A stretch of 5,672 bases of DNA. Source: Candidatus Calidifonticultor daggyaiensis. GTDB lineage: Bacteria; Actinomycetota; Humimicrobiia; Humimicrobiales; Humimicrobiaceae. Of the stretch, positions 1-5,435 are shown piece by piece. The stretch covers positions 1 through 5,672 of the forward strand of contig JACVJA010000118.1 of the NCBI GenBank assembly GCA_015661035.1, read 5' to 3'. The translations under genes and the position numbers were made by a program. The notes under the pieces were generated by a model, which had not been told where the DNA came from, ran no database searches, and was given only the letters and a program-made list of their open reading frames with translations. How positions within the stretch are numbered: the stretch's first letter is position 1; every line of letters begins with the position of its first letter.

Positions 1-156
1 TATACTTTCATTAAACCCTTCATCAAAGATTGGATGTCCTGTAATAATTGAAACATTTATATTTTTCTCTTTTAAACCAGTATATGGTAAATGAGATTCC
101 AAAAATTGTTTAATCATTAGTTCAGGAGGAAATTGATAATATATCAACACAGGCAT
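1..156 (-). CDS. Unrecognised protein, N-terminal 52 codons (runs off the left edge)
   Basis: An ATG at 156 opens a frame that stays open for 52 codons to the window edge, so the C-terminus is missing. The protein begins MPVLIYYQFPPELMIKQFLE and continues with SIITGHPIFDEGF near residues 37-49. I do not recognise a family. The start follows the spike gene by 36 nt, and an in-frame TAA at about 180-178 lies between them, so this is not read-through. No clear Shine-Dalgarno sequence precedes the ATG, as for most genes here. Its place directly after the baseplate spike suggests another tail or baseplate component, but that is inference from position only. Codons end mainly in A or T, like the neighbours, which supports real coding. 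Confidence 0.6.
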   Translation of the reverse strand, partial: MPVLIYYQFPPELMIKQFLESHLPYTGLKEKNINVSIITGHPIFDEGFNESI

Positions 157-192
157 TTGATTATAATTTATAGAATTTTATCTATCGGACAA

Positions 193-825
193 TTAACTTC
201 CAGGATTTGGTGGAGAAGTATTTGTCCCAGGAGAACCCGAAATATGAGTATGTGTGCTTGCTTTTGTAGGAATATTTTCATTATTCCATGTAATTTCTTT
301 ATTAACAATTAGTTGATCTTTTATTATAATTTTTTTATAAAAAATAATTTCATAATTTTCTAAATCAATCGTTAAATATTTTTCTGTATTTTTTTTAATT
401 TCAATTTTATTTTCATTATACTCAATTTGATAACCAGATTTATGAAAATCTATATACAATTTTTCGCTATTATTTTTAATTTCATGATTAAAAGATTCAA
501 TATTATTTCTATCTTTTTTGTTTGCATAATGAGGATATATTGCAACGATAACTGGATTCATAAAAGAATTATTTACAAATAGAACCAGAACTTTTTGACC
601 CACTTGCAATTCTGCAAACCGTCCATGTGCTTTATTATTTTTATCTACATAACCTGATGGATATGGAACATCTTCAAAAATCTCTCCTGAAAATAATCTA
701 ATATCTGCTTTAAAATTTTTTTTAATTTTTATTACTTCTGCGAAAACAGGAAAAGTATTAAAAAAAATAGGATTCTTTTCAAATGAAATTTTTTTTGAAT
801 GATAATGATTAAAAATATTTTTCAT
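193..825 (-). CDS. Baseplate assembly / central spike protein (gpV, Mu gp45-like)
   Basis: This is the likely membrane-piercing spike at the tip of a contractile tail tube, 210 aa. Residues about 26-98 look like the OB-fold of gpV/gp45 proteins: AEVIKIKKNFKADIRL, then VPYPSGYV, GRFAELQVGQKVLVLFV and PVIVAIYP. Residues about 120-180 are short alternating beta segments, as expected for a trimeric beta-helical shaft. The C-terminus carries HTH at 192-194 and ends in PPNPGS. In P2 gpV and phi92 gp138 a His-x-His pair from each chain holds an iron ion at the spike apex, so the same role is likely here. The length fits the gpV class. The ATG at 825 follows the previous stop by 3 nt, which suggests translational coupling. 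No lysozyme domain is present. The family call is strong; iron binding is inferred. Confidence 0.85.
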   Translation of the reverse strand: MKNIFNHYHSKKISFEKNPIFFNTFPVFAEVIKIKKNFKADIRLFSGEIFEDVPYPSGYVDKNNKAHGRFAELQVGQKVLVLFVNNSFMNPVIVAIYPHYANKKDRNNIESFNHEIKNNSEKLYIDFHKSGYQIEYNENKIEIKKNTEKYLTIDLENYEIIFYKKIIIKDQLIVNKEITWNNENIPTKASTHTHISGSPGTNTSPPNPGS

Positions 826-828
826 AAA

Positions 829-1707
829 TTATAAATTACCTAAACGAACTCCTTTATAATAGGGGGCTCTTGTTTTAAACCATTCTTCTATCCATTTTTG
901 TTTTTCAACAATTCTTGCACCAAAATAAGCAGATGTTGCAGAAATAGTTGTTCCAATACTTTCACTTAATACACCAACAGAAACACTACTACTTGCTAAA
1001 CCACCAACAATACCATCACCATAAGCACTCATAACATCAATAATCATTTGATTAAAAATTACTTCTTTAAGTTCTTCTGGAATTCTATTTGCTTTATCAA
1101 ACCCACTTACATAATCTATTTTATGAATGAGACTGACATTACCTGCATACATAGAACTATATTGCTTCGGGCTTATATAATAATTTTGCCCTTGAACTAA
1201 ATAATAATATGCCTGTATTATCCCAGAATGAGAATGAATTATTGCTTTATCTGTTAGATCTATAATAAATTGATTATTAAAAGGACTATATACCTTCCAT
1301 GAAATTAAACGACAAATAGGTCTATGTCTTAATTTTACTATAAATACATTAGAATTTAGTTTATCAAAGTAAATATTATCATATTCTGCGAATTCTTCAA
1401 TTTCTCTTGTTTTTTTATTAAAGTCATTATAACGCCATAATCTTGGGTATAAATCATAATTTAACTTATTTGCAAGAACATAAACATTATGATCTATCCA
1501 ATTTTTTAATTGATAATCAGTTAATTGCTCCCCATTTACAGTAACTAATAAGCTATTACCAACAAATAAAACATGTCTTAGTTCATCAGGATGAATAAAA
1601 CAACCAAATTCTGGCAATTTATCAATAGGTAATTCTGGATAAATTTTCCTTGATAAATCTAAATATTTATAATCTAAATTGATTTGATTTAGCTTACCTT
1701 CTTTCAT
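829..1707 (-). CDS. Phage virion protein of uncertain role, connector- or ring-like C-terminus
   Basis: The protein has 292 aa and its start overlaps the previous stop (ATGA), so it is probably coupled to the gpI-like gene. Residues about 33-90 read as a folded domain: EFGCFIHPDELRHVLFVG, then LTDYQLKNWID and LNYDLYPRLWRY. Residues about 210-292 contain IPEELKEVIFNQMIIDVMSA, a Ser/Gly-rich stretch GLASSSVSVGVLSESIGTT (237-254), SATSAYFGARIVEKQ and a final basic YYKGVRLGNL. This tail resembles the pattern of some phage head-tail connector proteins and of poorly named structural proteins in large phages, by my recollection only. It is not gpJ-like, although it sits where Mu and P2 have gpJ next to gpI. 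There is no signal peptide or clear membrane span. A weak AGGGA lies about 8-12 nt before the ATG. That it is a virion protein is likely; the exact location in the particle is unknown. Confidence 0.6.
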   Translation of the reverse strand: MKEGKLNQINLDYKYLDLSRKIYPELPIDKLPEFGCFIHPDELRHVLFVGNSLLVTVNGEQLTDYQLKNWIDHNVYVLANKLNYDLYPRLWRYNDFNKKTREIEEFAEYDNIYFDKLNSNVFIVKLRHRPICRLISWKVYSPFNNQFIIDLTDKAIIHSHSGIIQAYYYLVQGQNYYISPKQYSSMYAGNVSLIHKIDYVSGFDKANRIPEELKEVIFNQMIIDVMSAYGDGIVGGLASSSVSVGVLSESIGTTISATSAYFGARIVEKQKWIEEWFKTRAPYYKGVRLGNL

Positions 1708-2285
1708 TGTATAATCCCTACGTAAACAGCAAAACCTGCACTAATAGAATTTCTTACTAAAATTGATAAAGCTTTTGTTATTTTATCTGGATTATCAGTT
1801 ATAGCATAAATAGAATTATTAAAAAAAGTAATAATAGAAGAATAAAAACGCTTCTTTTTATCAAAAGAAGAATCTAAAATATTAATATCACTAAAACATA
1901 AATCAGAAAACATTCCCATATTACCTGCATCATAAACAATAAAATCTTTCAATAAATTAACTAAAACAGAAAAACTTGTTTGAGCAGAAGTGATTTTTGA
2001 AATTATAAAACTAATAAATTCTTCATCAGAAAAGCCAGTAGGTCTTTCTATCCCATATATTTTATTATGCTCATCAAGATAAAAATCACAAGCATTAATT
2101 AAATAACATTGTTTAATTATTTCTTTCTGAAATTCTATATGCCATTTCAATGCATTATATATTGCACCTGAATTAAAATCATTGATATTTTTTATTTCTG
2201 TCGAATACGGATAATTTTTATCTTCTACAAGTTTTTTGAATTCTTCTCCTTCAGAATTAAAAAAAGGTAAATGTTCTATAAGCAT
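1704..2285 (-). CDS. Baseplate wedge-type protein (gpI / Mu gp48 / YmfQ, DUF2313- or DUF2612-like)
   Basis: The protein has 193 aa. The diagnostic stretch is at residues about 61-94: CDFYLDEHNKIYGIERP followed by GFSDEEFISFIISKI. This matches the pattern 'LD..G..(L/Y)GI.R...SDE.(F/Y)...I...I' found in gpI, Mu gp48, XkdU and DUF2612 proteins. The C-terminus, VRNSISAGFAVYVGII, fits their usual closing '..PAG..V.V.I' strand, with Ser-Ala-Gly in place of Pro-Ala-Gly. Such proteins sit at the edge of the baseplate, where tail fibres attach. The length fits the family (about 190-210 aa). The ATG at 2285 lies 3 nt after the stop of the 30-codon mini-gene, and the TGA stop overlaps the next ATG, so it appears coupled on both sides. 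No Shine-Dalgarno is visible. In Mu and P2 this gene precedes the fibre; here it follows the fibres. Confidence 0.7.
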   Translation of the reverse strand: MLIEHLPFFNSEGEEFKKLVEDKNYPYSTEIKNINDFNSGAIYNALKWHIEFQKEIIKQCYLINACDFYLDEHNKIYGIERPTGFSDEEFISFIISKITSAQTSFSVLVNLLKDFIVYDAGNMGMFSDLCFSDINILDSSFDKKKRFYSSIITFFNNSIYAITDNPDKITKALSILVRNSISAGFAVYVGIIQ

Positions 2286-2288
2286 ATA

Positions 2289-2381
2289 TTACAACCCATA
2301 TTGATCTTTTAAATCCGTTAATAACTGCGAAATAATATCTTTACACTCTTCTACTTTTTCTTCTGCTGTAAGCCAATTCAT
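2289..2381 (-). CDS. 30-residue mini-gene, probable collapsed copy of the tail fibre assembly protein
   Basis: The ATG at 2381 opens a 30-codon frame that ends in TAA at 2289, exactly 3 nt before the gpI-like start. The peptide begins MNWLTAEEKVEECKDIIS and ends LTDLKDQYGL. VEECKDI also occurs at residues 90-96 of the 182-residue assembly-like protein, and its end NLKTTYGL matches DLKDQYGL. The similarity holds at DNA level: 23 of 24 bases match around VEECKDI, and the last codons share TATGGGTT. The mini-gene therefore looks like the assembly protein with about 75 residues removed between the two conserved parts and most of the N-terminus missing. An in-frame TAA lies four codons upstream, so no longer form exists. 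It could still be translated, at least to hand ribosomes to the next gene. It may be a remnant or a small functional chaperone relic. Confidence 0.55.
   Translation of the reverse strand: MNWLTAEEKVEECKDIISQLLTDLKDQYGL
2334..2357 (-). repeat. 24-nt direct repeat, copy 2 (in the mini-gene)
   Basis: This block matches 3309-3332 at 23 of 24 positions. Both copies are in the same reading frame and encode KVEECKDI; the single difference is a synonymous GAG versus GAA codon. It marks the homology between the mini-gene and the fibre assembly gene about 975 nt away. Confidence 0.8.
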
Positions 2382-2383
2382 AA

Positions 2384-2458
2384 TTATAAACCATTATATA
2401 TATTATTAAATTCTGTTTCTAAATTATTTATATCTAATAAATTTACTATATTCGTATT
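2384..2458 (-). pseudogene. Possible remnant reading frame ending in ...YNGL
   Basis: In the frame +1 to the end of the fibre-tip gene there are 24 open codons between two stops, reading IVNLLDINNLETEFNNIYNGL in part (residues 4-24). It has no ATG, GTG or TTG start. The sequence looks like an amphipathic helix and ends in YNGL, close to the TYGL and QYGL endings of the assembly protein and mini-gene. I read it as a possible broken C-terminus of another assembly-type gene. AT-rich DNA readily gives Asn/Ile/Leu-rich frames, so chance is a real alternative. Confidence 0.2.
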
Positions 2459-3044
2459 TTATAGCTAATCTTAATGAAATCCTAAACGGCGCTGTCTCAT
2501 TTGACCCTTCATAGTTTGTATAGTCTATGATACTACTTTCAAGTCCATCACCATATGTATTTGTATTTGTTCGATAACTAACAACTCTAGGAAATGCTAT
2601 AAATGAATGCCTATGACTTTTGAATTTATCAAAATCATAAGAATTTAAAGATCCACCATTATATTGACTATAAATTGAATTTGTATAAGATATTCTTATA
2701 AATGCACCTCGAAAGTCTGGAAGTCTAAAATTATTTGCATTTAAATCAATAAATTTTCCAATTTCGTTTGTATTAGTACTTAACAATACATCCTGATTAT
2801 GTTGAGTTTGTAAATCGCTTATTGGATTGTTCCAACCACTCCAAGTATTATTAGAGTCTCTTTTTCTAAAATATACTCTATCTAGAGTTTTTATAATTTG
2901 AAAGCCTTCATAATTTTCAAGAATATAAGGAGTATTTATATTTGAAGGTTGGTTTGAACAAGTAGAAGTTACTTTATAAATTCCTACCATATTAAAAGTA
3001 TTTAAGTCTACTGAACCTATTTCTTTATAATTCACATTTTGCAT
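2424..3044 (-). CDS. Short tail fibre tip protein (pyocin-knob-like plus collar-fibre C-terminus)
   Basis: The protein has 206 aa and two visible parts. Residues about 12-72 resemble a pyocin-knob domain: LNTFNMVGIYKVTS, then VYFRKRDSNNTWSGWNNP. Residues about 105-206 match the C-terminal part of many phage tail-collar or distal fibre proteins: FRLPDFRGAFIR (106-117), DKFKSHRHSF (139-148) and ETAPFRISLRLAIKY (183-197). The usual form of the last motif is ETRPxNxAL..xIK, so the Arg and Asn positions are altered. Such tips bind receptors on the host surface. No long shaft or N-terminal baseplate-attachment domain is present, so it may join the larger fibre or be a shortened fibre gene. The ATG at 3044 follows the assembly protein's TGA by 3 nt, without a clear Shine-Dalgarno site. 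Confidence 0.75.
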   Translation of the reverse strand: MQNVNYKEIGSVDLNTFNMVGIYKVTSTCSNQPSNINTPYILENYEGFQIIKTLDRVYFRKRDSNNTWSGWNNPISDLQTQHNQDVLLSTNTNEIGKFIDLNANNFRLPDFRGAFIRISYTNSIYSQYNGGSLNSYDFDKFKSHRHSFIAFPRVVSYRTNTNTYGDGLESSIIDYTNYEGSNETAPFRISLRLAIKYEYSKFIRYK

Positions 3045-3047
3045 AGC

Positions 3048-3596
3048 TCATAACCCATAAGTAGTTTTTAAATTATTTAAAATAGTAGTAATATTATTTT
3101 GTAATTCACTTAAATTAGTACAATCTTCTATTCTTTTTCTTAATCCAGCAATTTTTCCACTAAAAACTTTAAAAGATTGTTCTTTAGATAGAATTGTGTT
3201 ACAATAATCTACTACAATTTGAAAATTGGTTGGAATATTTCCATATAAAGCTTCAATTTCAGAATACATAATAGGATGTAAATTTTGATCTATTGAATTA
3301 GTAGATAGAATATCTTTACATTCTTCTACTTTAATAACCCAACTTTTAGATTCTGCTTCTGGATATTTGGATAAGAATTTTTGAGATATTTGGAATAATT
3401 GTTGTAATAGTCTTTTCTTATCTAATTCTAATTGTTCCTGCTCTTTCTCTTCCTGTGTTTTAAATACTATCTTTCCATCTAATATTTTTAAATCTGCTAT
3501 TTGAGTACCATCAGGGACTTCTATTGCTCCAAGCAACGCAATAGAATCGTCTTCGCTTAAAAAAATGTTATTATTCTCAATCCATGCCTTTGCCAT
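3048..3596 (-). CDS. Tail fibre assembly-like protein (putative fibre chaperone)
   Basis: The protein has 182 aa. A small N-terminal beta region (residues 1-47, with GAIEVPDGTQIADLKILDGKI) is followed by a charged helix (EEKEQEQLELDKKRLLQQL, 49-67). Next comes SKYPEAESKSWVIKVEECKDI (76-96), which fits the 'P..E..SW..q..EA' pattern of fibre assembly and DUF4376-type proteins. The remainder is helical and ends NLKTTYGL. Such proteins help fibres fold or attach and are usually encoded next to the fibre gene, as here between two fibre genes. The start at 3596 is well supported by AAGGAGGG at about 9-16 nt upstream. Part of the protein (90-96 and the C-terminus) reappears in the 30-codon mini-gene downstream. 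Alternatively it could be a virion adaptor; the chaperone role is inferred from pattern and position. Confidence 0.6.
   Translation of the reverse strand: MAKAWIENNNIFLSEDDSIALLGAIEVPDGTQIADLKILDGKIVFKTQEEKEQEQLELDKKRLLQQLFQISQKFLSKYPEAESKSWVIKVEECKDILSTNSIDQNLHPIMYSEIEALYGNIPTNFQIVVDYCNTILSKEQSFKVFSGKIAGLRKRIEDCTNLSELQNNITTILNNLKTTYGL
3309..3332 (-). repeat. 24-nt direct repeat, copy 1 (in the fibre assembly gene)
   Basis: The partner block is 2334-2357, with 23 of 24 bases identical and the same frame. It encodes KVEECKDI, residues 89-96 of the assembly-like protein. It is probably the surviving trace of a duplication of the fibre-plus-chaperone cassette. Confidence 0.8.
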
Positions 3597-3603
3597 TGTC
3601 TAT

Positions 3604-3612
3604 GCCCTCCTT
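3604..3612 (-). promoter_or_regulatory. Strong Shine-Dalgarno site overlapping the fibre stop codon
   Basis: Read on the minus strand this is AAGGAGGGC, about 8 nt before the ATG at 3596. It overlaps the TAA stop of the fibre gene (TAAGGAGGG), so ribosomes finishing the fibre end on the next gene's binding site. It is the only strong AGGAGG-type site I found in the window, and it fixes the start of the assembly-like protein. Confidence 0.85.
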
Positions 3613-5101
3613 ATGCTATTCTTGTTAATGTGATAAAATGGTAAGAAAACGGATTAAATGTAACACTATTCCATTCATATACACTACCTAACCAATAGGA
3701 AGTAGAAGAAGCAGTCCCAAGTGTTGTGGCTATTTCTACAAAAGACATTCCTGTTAATCCATAATAATTACCACTAAAAACATTATCTTTAATTTGAATT
3801 GTTCCGCTGCACCATATGGCTGGGGTAGCATCATAAGTTATATAGGCACAAAGAACCACCATGTTAAGTGAGGAGTAGCTATAAGCATAGGTAAAATTTC
3901 CATCATCCTTTCCAATATAGTTCACTCTTCCGTCACTTATAGCAATATTAGAAGGTCTAATACCAATAAAGAAAAAAGCAGGGCGATTTTGTGCATCATA
4001 AAATCTATAATCAAACACAACTCTATTTGATGATTGATACACAATCGGCACGTGATTAGCATTTTTTATTATTGCTGTCTGTCCTGGCGCTATCCAATAC
4101 TTGTAAGTAAAGTTTGTATTATCTAATGTTGTTAATTCTACTGCGGCACTACCTACAGCTGGTATACATTCATACCAATTTGTTCCGTTTGGACTTATCT
4201 CAAGTTTGCCTGTTGTTGAATTTACTCTCAATCTGCCTGCTATATATTCTGGGCTGGCCTTAATAATGGTTTGCCAATCTATTGGAATCCAATTACTTGA
4301 AATAGCATCATATCTCCATAATGTGTTATTTGTCTGGTTATAAAATAAATCCGAGTGATTAGGACTAGTAGGAAAAGAGTTTCCTACTTTCATTTTAGAA
4401 TATGTTGAATAGCTGAAATTATCAAATTCTAATCCTGTTCCATTTGGATTTACTCTCAATAATTTCCCTTGAAATCCTGTATAGGTGTTAGGAGTATCTA
4501 ATAATTCCAAAAATGTGTCTGGTTTATCAGATAAATCTAAATCTCTATTTATACTATAAGTAGTTTCAATAATGTTTCCAAAAGGAACATTTTTTTTATA
4601 TTTTAATAATTCTATTCTTCCTGGCGTGGTTGTTGGATAATTTGCTGTTGTTTCGTATTTTTCATATAATTTGATTGTAAATGTTTTTCTTGTTGGTGTA
4701 GTAGCATTTTGTATAGTTTCTGTAGTAATATCAAAATAAGCTTTCGAAACATCATCAGTTAATATTGAAATTAATTCTATTTCATAAATACCATAATATG
4801 CTTCATTTGTTGGTTGTAATGTCATTGGATCAATTTGATATACTGCATCATTTGTTATGATTCTTCCTCCATCTATTGTTATAGATGTATTATTGAAACT
4901 AACATTTTTAAATCCCAAATAAATATTTTCAGTTTTATTATATATGCTTCTTATGATATTTATAAGTTGCTGTAATTGAGAACCATTAAGGTTTACGCCA
5001 GAAATTGTATTTATATCGTCGGCTGTTATAATTCTATGCGGAGTTTGATAGTATATTTTTACTTGTGAACCAGAAACATTAATTTCTTTTTCAATTGCCA
5101 T
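3611..5101 (-). CDS. Tail fibre protein (receptor-binding fibre)
   Basis: I choose the ATG at 5101 (496 aa); an in-frame TTG at 5113 would add four residues. The N-terminal 100 residues (INVSGSQVKIYY, then HRIITADDINTI, QLQQLINIIRSIYNK and ITIDGGRIIT) resemble the baseplate-proximal part of fibre proteins. A typical fibre linker follows: FLELLDTPNTYTGFQGKLLR and VNPNGTGLEF (about 201-230 from the TTG), then SFPTSPNHSDLFYNQTNNTL and LWRYDAISSNWIPI. GRLRVNSTTGKLEISPNGTN repeats the 'RVN...G.LEF' idea once more. The last 180 residues, rich in Tyr, Ser, Asn and Thr, are probably the receptor-binding head; I cannot name its fold. Their DNA is clearly richer in GC than the rest of the window. No good Shine-Dalgarno precedes the ATG. 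The stop overlaps the next gene's ribosome site. Fibre identity is well supported; the receptor is unknown. Confidence 0.8.
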   Translation of the reverse strand: MAIEKEINVSGSQVKIYYQTPHRIITADDINTISGVNLNGSQLQQLINIIRSIYNKTENIYLGFKNVSFNNTSITIDGGRIITNDAVYQIDPMTLQPTNEAYYGIYEIELISILTDDVSKAYFDITTETIQNATTPTRKTFTIKLYEKYETTANYPTTTPGRIELLKYKKNVPFGNIIETTYSINRDLDLSDKPDTFLELLDTPNTYTGFQGKLLRVNPNGTGLEFDNFSYSTYSKMKVGNSFPTSPNHSDLFYNQTNNTLWRYDAISSNWIPIDWQTIIKASPEYIAGRLRVNSTTGKLEISPNGTNWYECIPAVGSAAVELTTLDNTNFTYKYWIAPGQTAIIKNANHVPIVYQSSNRVVFDYRFYDAQNRPAFFFIGIRPSNIAISDGRVNYIGKDDGNFTYAYSYSSLNMVVLCAYITYDATPAIWCSGTIQIKDNVFSGNYYGLTGMSFVEIATTLGTASSTSYWLGSVYEWNSVTFNPFSYHFITLTRIA

Positions 5102-5144
5102 ATATAAAAACAAATATACAAAATAAAAAATTATCGGTTAATTT

Positions 5145-5435
5145 TTATTCATTTAATTTTTGTTTGATTTTTTCTATGATTTTATTTTTTTTATTTATCG
5201 CTTCTTTAATAGGATCGATACCTTCTGATTTTAATGCTTCTGCCATACCTTCTGGTAAAAATTTAATTGGTTCTAATTCCTTTAATAACTCTAACTTCTC
5301 TATTAGATAAAATTTCTCTTTTATTTTGTTCCAATCTATCATCAAATTTAACTTCATTAGAATTTTTTTCTGAATGTAATTCATAGTCATGATTTGTTCT
5401 ATACTCATCTTGGAAAAGCTCTTCAGAAGATACAT
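5145..5435 (-). CDS. Overlapping frame, possible frameshifted C-terminal extension of the upstream protein
   Basis: This frame opens right after TAA-TAG at an ATG (5435) and could give 96 aa, but probably only its last 40 or so codons are coding. Before about 5267 the other frame has the A/T-ending codons typical of this region (29 of 31), while this one has 11 of 31 ending in G or C. After 5267 this frame has only 5 of 40 ending in G or C, and reads FLPEGMAEALKSEGIDPIKE followed by a Lys-rich helix. It is therefore either a C-terminal extension made by a +1 (or -2) shift near the stop at 5263, a separate gene with an unclear start, or the second half of a gene split by a one-base change. No convincing Shine-Dalgarno precedes an internal ATG. 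The fibre gene starts 43 nt after its TAA. Function is unknown. Confidence 0.4.
   Translation of the reverse strand: MYLLKSFSKMSIEQIMTMNYIQKKILMKLNLMIDWNKIKEKFYLIEKLELLKELEPIKFLPEGMAEALKSEGIDPIKEAINKKNKIIEKIKQKLNE

Noticed and set aside
3611..4300. Variable region of a diversity-generating retroelement in the fibre tip
   Set aside because: No second template-like copy and no reverse transcriptase are in the window, and the end of the fibre lacks an obvious set of adenine-based variable codons that could be compared.
5102..5113. TTG at 5113 as start of the tail fibre
   Set aside because: The ATG at 5101 is four codons downstream and fits better; there is no ribosome site for the TTG.
5113..5141. 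Promoter-like pair before the fibre gene: TTAACC, 17 nt, TATATT on the minus strand
   Set aside because: Such matches are common in DNA this AT-rich; transcription would start only about 5-7 nt before the ATG, and the gene can equally be part of the upstream operon.
5095..5310. 71-residue open frame on the plus strand with a hydrophobic middle
   Set aside because: It lies antisense to better supported minus-strand coding, has no clear ribosome site, and its Phe/Ser/Leu-rich content is what the reverse of Lys/Glu/Asn-rich coding gives.
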